DNA of 64,000 bases, taken from Bacteroidota bacterium. GTDB taxonomy: Bacteria; Bacteroidota; Bacteroidia; Palsa-965. Where the stretch lies: contig VBWE01000007.1 of NCBI GenBank assembly GCA_006218065.1, forward strand, positions 62,001 through 126,000, in the 5' to 3' direction. The notes below the pieces were generated by a model. That model worked only from the letters and a program-made list of their open reading frames with translations, ran no database searches and had not been told where the DNA came from. Position numbers and translations under genes: made by a program. Positions 43,634 through 52,081 of this stretch are shown piece after piece (positions within the stretch are counted from its first letter, which is position 1; each line of letters begins with the position of its first letter).

Positions 43634-43658
43634 AAAAAGTATGTACTCCTTACCTGGA

Positions 43659-43776
43659 CAAGGAACGCACAATGTCAAACGCACAATGCTCAACTCACAA
43701 TGAATTTGTCCAATGATCCTTGCTCATTATGCGTTTGGCGTTGAGCGTTTTTTATTTCACTGTTCGGATAGCATAA
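43659..43776. repeat. Dispersed inverted repeat, copy B
   Basis: Shares with copy A (27535-27652) the start CAAGGAACGCACAATG, the arms around GTCAAACG / CGTTTGGCGTTG, and the tail TTTATTTCACTG followed by GATAGCATAA-like sequence. It lies between the sirtuin stop and the terminator. Confidence 0.75.
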
Positions 43777-43787
43777 CCACCAATAAA

Positions 43788-43820
43788 AAAACCGGGACTC
43801 CTTATCGGAATCCCGGTTTT
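43788..43820. terminator. Bidirectional intrinsic terminator
   Basis: Stem 43788-43797 with 43811-43820 (10 bp), continuing past a mismatch with 3 bp at the top; A-rich before, T-rich after. Between convergent genes (sirtuin and the type IX cargo ending at 43838). Confidence 0.85.
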
Positions 43821-43837
43821 GATTTATAGTGTTTTTA

Positions 43838-44566
43838 TCAGCGTGTTACAACCAGCTTGCGCGTGGCAACAGCTTTGCCGTCGACCGTGAGCGAGCAGAA
43901 ATAAATGCCCTGCTGCATGGTACTTACATCAATACGAAGCGTGCCTTTTTCTTCGGTCATCGTAATTTCTTTCACTTTTTCGCCGAGCATGTTGAAGATT
44001 ACCAGCTGCGATGAAGCGATTTTGTGTCCTACTTCAAACTGCATGGAAGCCACAGACGAAGCCGGGTTCGGTGCAGGAGCGGAAAGCGTAAGATTTACAG
44101 GAGTTACAGGCTGGATACCGGTAACGCCGTTGTAAACGATCACGAAATAAATCGAGTCACTCGGGTTACTCATATCCCATGCAGAATAACGTATCGCAGA
44201 AGTTCCCGGCGTTGCGCTTTCGGGCTTGTACTGTGCTTTGAGATCCAGCGTGTCTCCCTGGGGAACTGTTGTAGCGTTCGGTGTAACGTATACGCTGGAC
44301 AGGTAGCAAAGTTGGTTGGTGCAGAATTGTGTAGTGATTCCGCCGGGCTCGTACAGGTGCGTTTTGCGTACTTTAATGTTCGCGCTGCTGCTCAGGTTAT
44401 GGATGATATACGTATGAATATCGTAGAATGTACCCGGGTCGGTATGGGTAGCCGTCAGCGTGCTGCCGCTGGCGAGCCCCTGCCCGTTATAAACAAACTG
44501 CAGTACCTGCGCCTGGGCGACAAATCCGAAAGCCAGTGCAGCAACAAGGAGTAATTGTTTTTTCAT
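43838..44566 (-). CDS. Type IX secretion cargo with C-terminal sorting domain
   Basis: A 242-residue secreted protein. ATG at 44566 gives signal peptide MKKQLLLVAALAFGFVAQAQ. The middle (residues about 22-150) has an Ig-like beta style with a Cys pair in FCTNQLCYLS. A type A sorting domain fills the last 75 residues: APAPNPASSVASMQFEV, LVIFNMLGEKVKEI, GIYFCSLTVDGKAVATRKLVVTR. Predicted to be surface-anchored or released by type IX secretion; no enzyme motif. Own promoter at 44599-44629. Confidence 0.85.
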   Translation of the reverse strand: MKKQLLLVAALAFGFVAQAQVLQFVYNGQGLASGSTLTATHTDPGTFYDIHTYIIHNLSSSANIKVRKTHLYEPGGITTQFCTNQLCYLSSVYVTPNATTVPQGDTLDLKAQYKPESATPGTSAIRYSAWDMSNPSDSIYFVIVYNGVTGIQPVTPVNLTLSAPAPNPASSVASMQFEVGHKIASSQLVIFNMLGEKVKEITMTEEKGTLRIDVSTMQQGIYFCSLTVDGKAVATRKLVVTR

Positions 44567-44598
44567 GATTTCTTCCTGTATTGAATTATTGAGGATTA

Positions 44599-44629
44599 CA
44601 AACATAATGAAATTTGATTCCCCGGTCAA
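44599..44629 (-). promoter_or_regulatory. Promoter of the type IX cargo gene
   Basis: Minus-strand TTG at 44629-44627, 20-bp spacer, TATGTTTG at 44606-44599, a full match, 33 bases before the ATG at 44566. Confidence 0.65.
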
Positions 44630-44786
44630 GTCACCGGCCAACATATACGTCCGTAAATCGGGAATCCGGGTACAAATCCTATTCCCGGGGACATAAATAC
44701 TAAACCGGTTTAAAAGCTGTAAAAGCGCAGAGCATAGATTTACTATTTAAGCGGGATATAAAATTGGTCGTTGTAAAATCGCGATT

Positions 44787-44893
44787 CATCTTTGCACCGT
44801 TGACTTTTGCAGTTATTCTTTCAAAATCTATGCCGTGGGCCGGGCTCTCTTCTCTAAGTTTATGGGTTCACTTTCACATCGCCCGGCCCCGGC
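44787..44893 (+). other. Promoter-led structured element of unknown role
   Basis: In the 467-bp gap 44567-45033. A near-consensus box CATCTTTG (44787-44794) is followed by a long hairpin: 44832-44845 pairs with 44881-44893 over 13 bp with one bulged T and a 35-base loop. A 22-codon ORF (44830-44898) spans the hairpin. It could be a small RNA, an upstream regulatory RNA for the TlpA operon, or chance. 44645-44786 shows nothing recognisable. Confidence 0.4.
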
Positions 44894-44910
44894 ATTAATT
44901 CCCCGAATAA

Positions 44911-44942
44911 TTGTACTTTTAAATCCGCACCCGATACATTTG
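44911..44942 (+). promoter_or_regulatory. Promoter of the TlpA-DUF6029-Omp28 operon
   Basis: TTG at 44911-44913, 21-bp spacer, TACATTTG at 44935-44942, a full TAnnTTTG match. Predicts a leader of about 85 bases before the ATG at 45034. Confidence 0.65.
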
Positions 44943-45033
44943 AGTAATTAATTCCGGGAAACGGGCGGTTTGGTGCAGTATTTGCAAATCACCAGCGGCC
45001 GGTTTTCCAGGTACCGGATCAAAAAAGAAAACC

Positions 45034-45540
45034 ATGAAAAAAGTATTCTCTGTCGTCGCCCTCCTGCTGGTTGCCAGCGTATTTACCGGTTTCAAAAAAA
45101 CGGATAACCAGAAACTGCCTTCGGTAACATTAAAAACCGTTGACGGCAAAACCATCAACTCGGCTGATTTTAAAAACGATGGAAAACCGATCGTGATCAG
45201 TTTCTGGGCCACCTGGTGCGCTCCCTGCAAAAAGGAACTGAACTCTATTGCCGAAGACTATCCCGACTGGCAGAAAGAAACCGGCGTGAAACTGATCGCC
45301 ATTTCGATCGATGACGCGCGGAATTCTCCCAACGCTAAAAAATACGCAAACGACAAAGCCTGGGAATACGAAGTATATCTCGACGAGAACCAGGATTTCA
45401 AACGCGCGATGAACGTCAATAACGTTCCGCATACCTTCGTGCTCAATGGCAACGGCGAAATCGTATGGCAGGTCAACAGCTTCGTGGAAGGCGGCCATAA
45501 AGACATTTACGAGGCCGTGAAAAAGGCCGCGGGTAAATAA
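45034..45540 (+). CDS. TlpA-like thioredoxin-fold oxidoreductase
   Basis: A 168-residue exported thiol-disulfide protein. Signal sequence MKKVFSVVALLLVASVFTGF, then a thioredoxin fold with the active site FWATWCAPCKKEL (WCxxC) near residues 57-65 and cis-Pro in NNVPHTFVLNGNGEIVW. Reductase or disulfide role in the periplasm. First gene of a unit with the DUF6029 protein and the CxxC-bearing Omp28 lipoprotein, a recurrent Bacteroidota trio, suggesting that it services that pair. Confidence 0.92.
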   Translation: MKKVFSVVALLLVASVFTGFKKTDNQKLPSVTLKTVDGKTINSADFKNDGKPIVISFWATWCAPCKKELNSIAEDYPDWQKETGVKLIAISIDDARNSPNAKKYANDKAWEYEVYLDENQDFKRAMNVNNVPHTFVLNGNGEIVWQVNSFVEGGHKDIYEAVKKAAGK

Positions 45541-45577
45541 TACCCGCGTCAGAACTATTATTTCCCGGATTTTTTCA

Positions 45578-45607
45578 TTTTTCCGCAAAGCACCCGTTGC
45601 GGAAAAA
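45578..45607. repeat. Perfect 11-bp inverted repeat
   Basis: TTTTTCCGCAA (45578-45588) and TTGCGGAAAAA (45597-45607) around 8 bases, between TlpA and DUF6029 genes. T-first, A-last polarity is opposite to that of a terminator on both strands, so it may be an mRNA hairpin or binding site. Confidence 0.55.
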
Positions 45608-45637
45608 CGATTACTTTTAACGCTACAAATCTGAAAC

Positions 45638-47272
45638 GTGAAGAAGTCCCTCTACCTCTCATTGCTGGGTGTCGCAATGCTGACAACCGCTTTCGCACAG
45701 GACCTTTCCAAAGGCCGTATCAGCGGAAATTTTGAAATCGACGCGCAGTATTACAACCCCGATTCCGCAATCGGCGCTCCGGCTGTTCCGGAAAAAGCCC
45801 TGATGAACGGCTGGGGAAATATCAACTACGTGAACGGGAAATTTTCCGCCGGCGTCCGGTACGAAAGTTACCTGAACGTGATGCAGGGATACGATCCGCG
45901 TAACAAAGGAACAGGACTCCCGTATCGCTTCGCCAGTTACAATAACGAAGATCTCGAAATCACCGTCGGCAGTTTCTACGAACAGTTCGGCACCGGGCTC
46001 ACGCTTCGCGCGTATGAAGACCGCGGACTGCTTTACGACAATGCACTCGACGGTGTGCGCGCCAGGTTCAAGGTACGCGACGGACTTTACCTGAAAGGCC
46101 TCTGGGGAAAACAGCGTACGTTTTTCACCACCAGCCCGGGCATCGTGCGCGGCTTCGACGGCGAGATCAACCTGAATGAATTTTTTGCGAACGCGTTCGA
46201 TTCCTGCAAAACAACCGTCATCCTCGGAGGCTCGTTCGTGAGCAAGTACCAGGCCGACCAGGATCCTTCGCTCGTATTGCCCGAGAACGTGGGCGTGAGC
46301 GCGGGACGCTTCAACATCATCCGAGGCAAAATCAATTTTTCCGGCGAGTATGCTTATAAGATCAATGATCCGTCCACAACCAACGGATTCATTTACAAAC
46401 CCGGCGAAGCAATTTTCACCTCGCTGGTGTATTCGCAGAAAGGACTCGGCATTGCGCTTTCCGCAAAGCGTATCGACAACATGAGCTATCGCTCCGACCG
46501 CTCGGCCACGCTCACTGCCGCCATGATCAATTACCTGCCTGCACTCACACGCCAGCATACTTACCCGCTCGCCGCATTTTACCCGTACGCCACGCAACCC
46601 AACGGCGAAGTCGGCTGGCAGGCGGATATCGGGTACAAGTTCAAAAAAGGAACGAAGTTCGGAGGCAAATACGGCACCGATATCGCCGTCAACTATTCCG
46701 CAGCATACGGACTCGATACCACGAACCTGAACGACGAGAACGGTCGCCGCTTCGGGTACAGCGCAGCCTATTTTTCCACCGGCGAAGAATTTTTCCAGGA
46801 CATCAACGTAGAGATTTCGAAAAAGATCAGCAAGAAACTGAAAGGCACCCTGCTGTATTCCAACATCCGGTACAACAAAAACGTGATCGAAGGAAAAAGC
46901 GGTTACCCGATCATCGCTTCACATATCGCCGTGGTGGATATCATCTACCGCATCACCGACGATGTTGCCCTGCGCACCGACCTGGAACATCTTTACGCTA
47001 CTGAAGATCACGGAAGCTGGGCCGTAGCGCTGGTGGAACTTACGATGGCCCCGCACTGGTTCGTCGCCGGTATTGATCAGTACAATTATGGAAACGAGCA
47101 CGTGGACGAACGGATTCATTATTTCAGTACACAGGTCGGTTATACACGCGGCACCAACCGGATTGCGCTCGGTTACGGCAAACAGCGGGCGGGTATTTTC
47201 TGCGTGGGCGGGGTTTGCCGTTTTGTACCGGCATCCAACGGCTTTACGCTGGTCATCACCAGCTCGTTCTGA
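45638..47272 (+). CDS. DUF6029 outer membrane protein
   Basis: A 544-residue protein with a signal peptide (KKSLYLSLLGVAMLTTAFAQ) and a barrel-like body typical of DUF6029: GRISGNFEIDAQYYNPDS, GSFYEQFGTGLTLRAYEDRGLLYDNALDG (core YEQFGTGLTLRAYEDRGL), IRYNKNVIEGKSGYP. Ends VITSSF, a barrel-like terminal Phe. GTG start at 45638; no better ATG. Usually found beside Omp28-type lipoproteins and TlpA, as here. Its function is not established. Confidence 0.88.
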   Translation: MKKSLYLSLLGVAMLTTAFAQDLSKGRISGNFEIDAQYYNPDSAIGAPAVPEKALMNGWGNINYVNGKFSAGVRYESYLNVMQGYDPRNKGTGLPYRFASYNNEDLEITVGSFYEQFGTGLTLRAYEDRGLLYDNALDGVRARFKVRDGLYLKGLWGKQRTFFTTSPGIVRGFDGEINLNEFFANAFDSCKTTVILGGSFVSKYQADQDPSLVLPENVGVSAGRFNIIRGKINFSGEYAYKINDPSTTNGFIYKPGEAIFTSLVYSQKGLGIALSAKRIDNMSYRSDRSATLTAAMINYLPALTRQHTYPLAAFYPYATQPNGEVGWQADIGYKFKKGTKFGGKYGTDIAVNYSAAYGLDTTNLNDENGRRFGYSAAYFSTGEEFFQDINVEISKKISKKLKGTLLYSNIRYNKNVIEGKSGYPIIASHIAVVDIIYRITDDVALRTDLEHLYATEDHGSWAVALVELTMAPHWFVAGIDQYNYGNEHVDERIHYFSTQVGYTRGTNRIALGYGKQRAGIFCVGGVCRFVPASNGFTLVITSSF

Positions 47273-47306
47273 AAAAAATCACTAACTTTATTAAAAGCAC
47301 ATATAC

Positions 47307-48188
47307 ATGAATTTGCTTAAAACAATCGGACTTTTTGCGGGGTTGGCCATGCTGACTACTTCCTGCGATTATGTTTCCGTTCCCCAGCAGGTTGGCGGAA
47401 CTACCGGCGGCGGGCAGGACAGCGGCGTTACCCGCGTCGTACTCCTCGAAGACTATACCGGTCACTTCTGCCCCAACTGCCCGCGCGGCGCGGAAGCAAT
47501 AGACAGCATTCATACCTTGTTTGGTGATGATGTGATTGCCATTTCCATTCATGCGGGTGATTTTGCCAAACCCGGCCCGGAATACGGATTGCCCGTCAAT
47601 TATCCTCCGAATTCTTTTCCGGAAGATTTCAGGACAACTCCCGGTAATGAATGGAATGTCTATTTCGGATTATTTGCATACCCGCTGGGGATGGTTAACC
47701 GTGTTCCGAATCCGACCAATACCAACCTGTTAAACCTGAACAGCGAATGGGCCACGATGGTATCGCTCGAACTGGCAAAAGCGCCGACAGCCGACTTACA
47801 AATTGCACCTACGTATAACTCCGGCACACGCACATTGAATGTGACCATCAGCGGAGAAATGCTCCAGGATACTTCCGGAACATTCATGATCAAAACCGTG
47901 CTGGTAGAAGACAGTATCTATGAGTGGCAAGTTGACAATGAGCTCACTCCCGATTATACCCAATACTATCATAATCACATGCTCCGCGGCGCTGTTGATT
48001 TTCCCAACTCGGGATGGGGCGACCAGGTACTGAGCGGAACCATTGCAGCCACACAATCCAGCTTCACGAAAAGTTATACCTACGTCGTGAATAACAATTG
48101 GGATGACGATCACCTGTATATCGTTTCTTTCCTGTACGACGATGCCAACAAGCAGATTCTGCAGGCGGCGAAGGTGAAGCTGAAATAA
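47307..48188 (+). CDS. Omp28-related outer membrane lipoprotein
   Basis: A 293-residue lipoprotein: signal ending LTTSCDY (lipobox Cys at about 20), then an Omp28 domain beginning VVLLEDYTGHFCPNCPRGAEAI with a thioredoxin-like CPNC pair, IHAGDFAKPGPEYG, and a C-terminal beta domain (YHNHMLRGAV, DHLYIVSFLYD). Omp28 is known from Porphyromonas as an adhesin-like surface protein; the CxxC suggests a redox-active fold, possibly maintained by the TlpA protein. Third gene of the operon, 34 bp after DUF6029. Confidence 0.9.
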   Translation: MNLLKTIGLFAGLAMLTTSCDYVSVPQQVGGTTGGGQDSGVTRVVLLEDYTGHFCPNCPRGAEAIDSIHTLFGDDVIAISIHAGDFAKPGPEYGLPVNYPPNSFPEDFRTTPGNEWNVYFGLFAYPLGMVNRVPNPTNTNLLNLNSEWATMVSLELAKAPTADLQIAPTYNSGTRTLNVTISGEMLQDTSGTFMIKTVLVEDSIYEWQVDNELTPDYTQYYHNHMLRGAVDFPNSGWGDQVLSGTIAATQSSFTKSYTYVVNNNWDDDHLYIVSFLYDDANKQILQAAKVKLK

Positions 48189-48254
48189 AACCTGAAAATC
48201 ATTTGTCCAGGGGCGTCCTTCCGGCGCCTCTTTTCATTTTACCCGCTGTTCGCC

Positions 48255-48262
48255 TATCTTTG
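48255..48262 (+). promoter_or_regulatory. Minus-7 promoter element TATCTTTG
   Basis: Perfect TAnnTTTG ending 6 bases before the ATG at 48269, implying a nearly leaderless transcript. No clear minus-33 TTG. Confidence 0.55.
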
Positions 48263-48268
48263 CCTGTA

Positions 48269-48904
48269 ATGCGTTTTACGACAGCTATATTGTTTTTCCT
48301 GTTTCTGCCCGGCCTGGCCACAGCCCAGCGCACCTTCAAAGCCGGCGTGCTTGCCGGCATCAACGGCAGCCAGATTCACGGGGATGATGCCTGGGGTTAT
48401 GATAAAGGCGGCTTCGTGGGCGGAATTTTCGTTTCCACCGATCCCGAGAAAAGAGTGTACGGGGAAATGGAAATGCAATACACCATGAAAGGCAGCCGGA
48501 AACTCGCTGCTCCCGACAAAGGTGATTTTTTCGCTTTCGAGTACCGGCTCAACTACGTGGAAGTGCCCGTACTGCTCCGCATCAATTACAAGAAACTGTT
48601 TTTCGAAATCGGGCCGGGATTCGGCGTGCTGGTAAATGACCGCCAGTTCGACAACCTGGGATATGAAATTCACCGGTTCGATTTTCGCCGGACGGAACTT
48701 TCCTATATCGGCGGAGTCGGTTACGCGATCAACGAGCACTGGCTGGTCAATTTCCGCAGTACCAATTCGCTGCTGCCGGTTTACAAAACCACCGCCATCT
48801 ACTACCCGAACTGGTGGGGACAATTGTTCAACCGCGGCATGTACAATAATGTCATCGGGCTTACGGCGCAATACCGTTTCCAGAAAGCAAAACCCAAAGA
48901 GTAA
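48269..48904 (+). CDS. PorT/outer membrane beta-barrel family protein
   Basis: A 211-residue protein with signal peptide MRFTTAILFFLFLPGLATAQ and an eight-strand-barrel-like body: FKAGVLAGINGSQIHGDD, GGFVGGIFVSTD, EMEMQYTMKGSRK, VEVPVLLRINYKKLFFEIGPGFGVLVN. This is the PorT-like outer membrane barrel family common in Bacteroidota; the paralog PorT itself serves type IX secretion but this one cannot be assigned that role. ATG at 48269 chosen because of the signal peptide and the promoter just before it. ubiX follows 16 bp downstream. Confidence 0.85.
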   Translation: MRFTTAILFFLFLPGLATAQRTFKAGVLAGINGSQIHGDDAWGYDKGGFVGGIFVSTDPEKRVYGEMEMQYTMKGSRKLAAPDKGDFFAFEYRLNYVEVPVLLRINYKKLFFEIGPGFGVLVNDRQFDNLGYEIHRFDFRRTELSYIGGVGYAINEHWLVNFRSTNSLLPVYKTTAIYYPNWWGQLFNRGMYNNVIGLTAQYRFQKAKPKE

Positions 48905-48920
48905 TATTTTTCCAGCCTGT

Positions 48921-49496
48921 ATGCAAACGCCTCCGGGAAAAAAAATCGTACTTGCTGTTACCGGGGCCAGCGGTTCCGTTTACGCGCAGGTATTGCTGCG
49001 CAAACTCGAATCACTCTCCGCGCAGATCGAATCCGTAGGTATCGTGATGAGCGATAATGCGCGCGAAGTCTGGAAACACGAAATCGGTGATACTTCATAT
49101 TCCGGTTTCAAATTCCCGGTTTACGATAAAAACGATTTCTCCGCTCCTTTTGCTTCCGGTTCCGCACGGTATGATACGATGATCGTTTGTCCCTGCTCCA
49201 TGGGTACGCTGGCGCGGATCGCCGGCGGAATTTCAAACGATCTCACCACCCGCGCCGCCGATGTGATGCTAAAAGAAAGAAGACGGCTCATTCTCGTTAC
49301 CCGCGACACGCCGCTCAATCTCATTCATATCAACAACATGAAAACGGTGACCGAAGCGGGAGCCATCGTTTGCCCGGCCAGCCCTTCCTTCTACAGCAGG
49401 CCGGAAAGTATAGAAGATGTCGCCCTGACCGTGATCGACCGGGTAATTGATCTTTGCGGCTTAAACCAGGACACCTTCAGGTGGGGCAACATTTAA
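48921..49496 (+). CDS. ubiX: Flavin prenyltransferase UbiX
   Basis: A 191-residue flavoprotein that prenylates FMN to make the cofactor of UbiD-type decarboxylases. FMN loop LAVTGASGSVYAQVLLRKL, VCPCSMGTLARIAGGISNDL, and the phosphate-binding RRRLILVTRDTPLNLIHINNM region. ATG at 48921; the in-frame sequence further upstream is a shadow of the barrel gene. No ubiD gene is in the window, so its partner lies elsewhere. Confidence 0.92.
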   Translation: MQTPPGKKIVLAVTGASGSVYAQVLLRKLESLSAQIESVGIVMSDNAREVWKHEIGDTSYSGFKFPVYDKNDFSAPFASGSARYDTMIVCPCSMGTLARIAGGISNDLTTRAADVMLKERRRLILVTRDTPLNLIHINNMKTVTEAGAIVCPASPSFYSRPESIEDVALTVIDRVIDLCGLNQDTFRWGNI

Positions 49497-49637
49497 AAAT
49501 AAGTCCCTCTTTTTCAGTCATTTCCCTGTCACACCTTCTTAGCGTTAGGATTTATTAACCTTTTTATCGAACTTTTCCTACAATAGAAACGTTCACTACG
49601 TCGTCTTATAGCTATACTTGTTTTATCCATTAAAAAA

Positions 49638-49642
49638 GGAGG
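49638..49642 (+). promoter_or_regulatory. Strong Shine-Dalgarno GGAGG
   Basis: AAGGAGGTTTT ends 4 bases before the ATG at 49647. Such a perfect anti-Shine-Dalgarno match is rare in Bacteroidota, where initiation usually ignores it; other genes inspected in this window lack one. A TATACTTG box (49613-49620, one mismatch) would start the transcript just upstream. Confidence 0.7.
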
Positions 49643-49646
49643 TTTT

Positions 49647-49841
49647 ATGCTCGAGTTCAGTAAGCAAATCCTCGAGAAGGTAAGTTTCGATAAATTTCTT
49701 TTCCGGAAGGAGCTTTCCAAAGCTGTTAACTGGGTGAAGAAAGATGAGTTGATCATGTTGCACGCCTGGTGTATCACTACATTCGGCGCAGTTTACGGAG
49801 ACGTAATTTCCGAGGTTTTCCGCTCGACAGGCAAAGCCTGA
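49647..49841 (+). CDS. Conserved small protein with strong Shine-Dalgarno
   Basis: A 64-residue soluble, mostly helical protein (FSKQILEKVSFDKFLFRKEL, then LSKAVNWVKKDELIMLHAWC). It is not ribosomal protein bS21. I recognise it only as a short protein common in Bacteroidota of unknown function. Notable for an ideal Shine-Dalgarno 4 bp before the ATG and for its own terminator right after (49855-49895), so it is a compact single-gene unit of about 250 bases, typical of abundantly made small proteins. Confidence 0.85.
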   Translation: MLEFSKQILEKVSFDKFLFRKELSKAVNWVKKDELIMLHAWCITTFGAVYGDVISEVFRSTGKA

Positions 49842-49854
49842 TTCTATTCAACAT

Positions 49855-49895
49855 AAATAGCTCTCCGTGCACATCTTCCACACGGGGAGCTATTT
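49855..49895 (+). terminator. Intrinsic terminator after the 64-residue protein gene
   Basis: Stem 49855-49869 with 49881-49895, 15 bp with one T-G pair, 11-base loop, followed by TATTTT. A-rich upstream, so it could also act on the minus strand. Confidence 0.88.
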
Positions 49896-49900
49896 ATTTT

Positions 49901-50024
49901 AGGACCCCTCTGAAAACTTCGAATTTCTTCGCCGGGCTCCATTTGAAAATGCTCATTTGCACGAGCAAACTGCGCTTTTCAAATGTTCGCCCGTCTCGAA
50001 CTTCTGTGTTTTCAGAGGGGTCCT
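49901..50024. repeat. 124-base nested palindrome
   Basis: Outer arms 49901-49917 and 50008-50024 pair perfectly (17 bp). Inside, in order: TTCGA/TCGAA, CGGGC/GCCCG, ATTTGAAAA/TTTTCAAAT (9 bp) and TGCTC/GAGCA, giving one long stepped hairpin with a small loop near 49955-49962. No ORF. It directly abuts the queG stop. It may be a palindromic mobile repeat or serve as the queG 3-prime structure. Confidence 0.8.
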
Positions 50025-50966
50025 TTATGTATGTTTATGACTTAGGAAACGGATATTTCTTTTCAGCCCTTCGAACTTTGTTCTTTTTACCGGCGAACGT
50101 TTGAATAATTCACCGAAGACTTCTTCGTTCAGATCTTCCCAGTCATTACGATTCATGGCGAGCAGTTCTTCCGGCGGCTCGAAACGCGGTTCTGCATGTT
50201 TTTTTGAAAAACGATTCCACGGACAAACATCCTGGCACACGTCGCAGCCGAAAGCCCAGTTGTCGAATTTTCCGCGCATGCTTTCAGGTAATTGCTGCGA
50301 CTTCAGTTCGATGGTGAAATAGGAAATACATTTGCTGCCGTCAACCAGGTAAGGATCTGCAATGGCGTCGGTGGGGCAGGCGTCGATGCAGCGTGTGCAG
50401 GTTCCGCAATAATCTTTTACAGGTCCGTCGGCTTCGAGTTCGAGATCGATGATCAGTTCCGCGATAAAAAAGAAAGATCCCTGCTCTTTGTTGATCAGGT
50501 TCGTGTGCTTGCCCACCCAGCCGAGCCCGCTTTTCTTCGCCCAGGCTTTTTCAAGAACCGGCGCCGAATCCACGAAAACGCGTCCTTCGATCGTTCCGCC
50601 GATTTTTTCGCGGATGATTTCGAAAAGGCTGCGCAACTTCTCCTTCACCACGAAATGATAATCTTCGCCGTAGGCGTATTTGGAAACCTTCGGCGCTTCG
50701 GGATCGGCCTGTTTTTTACCGGTGTAATAATTATACAAAAGCGAGATCACCGATTTTGCGCCGGGCACCAGCAACCGCGGATCGAGGCGCATATCGAAAT
50801 GATTGGCCATATAGCTCATTTCACCCTGCATCTGCTGCTTCAGCCACTGCTCCAGCCGCGGGGCTTCTTCTTCCAGGAATTCCGCTTTCGAAATGCCGCA
50901 AAAATCAAAACCGAGCCGTTTCGCTTCCGTTTTGATAATCTGTGCGCGGGTAGCCTTGTCCATCAT
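50025..50966 (-). CDS. queG: Epoxyqueuosine reductase
   Basis: A 313-residue cobalamin-dependent iron-sulfur enzyme performing the last step of queuosine synthesis in tRNA. Two [4Fe-4S] motifs, [16 protein letters not shown] and [14 protein letters not shown], plus ALLYNYYTG-like region ([13 protein letters not shown]), [20 protein letters not shown] and [10 protein letters not shown], all typical QueG. A stop within a few bases of the 124-base palindrome. Fourth gene of the ruvB-lysE-ATP-grasp-queG run. Confidence 0.95.
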   Translation of the reverse strand: MMDKATRAQIIKTEAKRLGFDFCGISKAEFLEEEAPRLEQWLKQQMQGEMSYMANHFDMRLDPRLLVPGAKSVISLLYNYYTGKKQADPEAPKVSKYAYGEDYHFVVKEKLRSLFEIIREKIGGTIEGRVFVDSAPVLEKAWAKKSGLGWVGKHTNLINKEQGSFFFIAELIIDLELEADGPVKDYCGTCTRCIDACPTDAIADPYLVDGSKCISYFTIELKSQQLPESMRGKFDNWAFGCDVCQDVCPWNRFSKKHAEPRFEPPEELLAMNRNDWEDLNEEVFGELFKRSPVKRTKFEGLKRNIRFLSHKHT

Positions 50967-50998
50967 GCTAAAGGTAGGAAGATCGTGCGGAGATCGTT

Positions 50999-52081
50999 TT
51001 AAGCATTCTCCTTATCCGCCTGCTGCCCGCTGATCCTTTCCACTTTTTTCTTTTTCGACAGTTTGTGCAGCCAGAGCAGGCGTACAACTTCGGAAAGCGG
51101 TGCCGGGCGTATGCCACGTTTGCGGTTGATGCGTGAAATCCGCGCAAGCTGCTTCCAGTGCCAGGCCACATCGCGCATCGATCGCCAGAAGCCGGTACGC
51201 TGATCGAAAATATGACCGGGATCCGAACTCGCGCCGTTAAGCTCGAGCACACGGATAGATTCTCCACGGTAAAGTGCATCGATATTCGCCACTTTCAGAT
51301 CGAAGCGGCCGTAGTAAAATCCGTCCATCGGTGCTGCGATACGGTTGAAAACCGCATGCAGTTGTTCGTTGATCAGGTGGTTCCCGTTCACAAAACGGGT
51401 TCCGCGACTGTGATTCCCGATCGGTTCGAGCAGCCGTGTTTCTCCTGCCGGGATAATTTCGTTGATGCCTTCGCCCAGCTGCGCCTGCATGCTCACGACC
51501 TGGAAACGTGCGCGCGCATCGGCCTGCAGCAGTTGGAGGATACTCGAACGGCCGTCGCCTTTCACGGATAAAAATTCCTTGATCACAACCGATGTGACTT
51601 TCCCCTTTTCCTCGCCGGGCATGCGGATATAAAAAACACCGAGTTCCAGCGGCTCTTCCGCAAAACCCTGTATGATATAATCCTCACCGATACTTTCGTG
51701 GTACACGGCCAGGTGCGCCCACGAAACAATTACTTCCACGCCTTTTCCGCCGCCACCCACATCCGGTTTTGCGATGAAAGGGAAAACGATCTTTTTTTCT
51801 TCCGCCTGCCGCTGCGCTTCCGCGAAGGGTGCATCCAGGCGAATGAATACGGTGGGCGGCAAAAACTCTTCCGGGATTTGTTCCAGGATGGCGATTTTAC
51901 TTTCGCCGTAAAATCCGCCGAGTTCGATATTCGTATTCGATGCGGTGAAAAACGTAAACGAACGCGACCGGATGGCCAGCCAGAACCAGTAAGGCATCAG
52001 CGGCAGGAACAACAGCCACATCGGCCAGTATTCGTAATTGAATACTTTTACGAAAAAGCCCGCCGTTTTGCCGCCGCTCAT
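50999..52081 (-). CDS. ATP-grasp family protein with N-terminal membrane helix
   Basis: A 360-residue protein. N-terminal hydrophobic stretch [21 protein letters not shown] (about residues 17-36, partly membrane), then an ATP-grasp domain like D-alanine-D-alanine ligase: [52 protein letters not shown] and [18 protein letters not shown] (metal-binding Glu/Asn). It should ligate a carboxylate to an amine with ATP, but the substrate is unknown. Overlaps lysE by 4 bp. A basic C-terminus ([12 protein letters not shown]) is unusual. Confidence 0.8.
   Translation of the reverse strand: MSGGKTAGFFVKVFNYEYWPMWLLFLPLMPYWFWLAIRSRSFTFFTASNTNIELGGFYGESKIAILEQIPEEFLPPTVFIRLDAPFAEAQRQAEEKKIVFPFIAKPDVGGGGKGVEVIVSWAHLAVYHESIGEDYIIQGFAEEPLELGVFYIRMPGEEKGKVTSVVIKEFLSVKGDGRSSILQLLQADARARFQVVSMQAQLGEGINEIIPAGETRLLEPIGNHSRGTRFVNGNHLINEQLHAVFNRIAAPMDGFYYGRFDLKVANIDALYRGESIRVLELNGASSDPGHIFDQRTGFWRSMRDVAWHWKQLARISRINRKRGIRPAPLSEVVRLLWLHKLSKKKKVERISGQQADKENA

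Noticed and set aside
44830-44898. A 22-codon ORF across the hairpin as a leader peptide
   Set aside because: No codon bias toward one amino acid and no terminator/antiterminator pair downstream; the ORF is probably incidental.
45578-45607. Perfect inverted repeat considered as a terminator after the TlpA gene
   Set aside because: The arms run T-rich to A-rich, so neither strand has a U tract after the stem, and the operon appears to continue.
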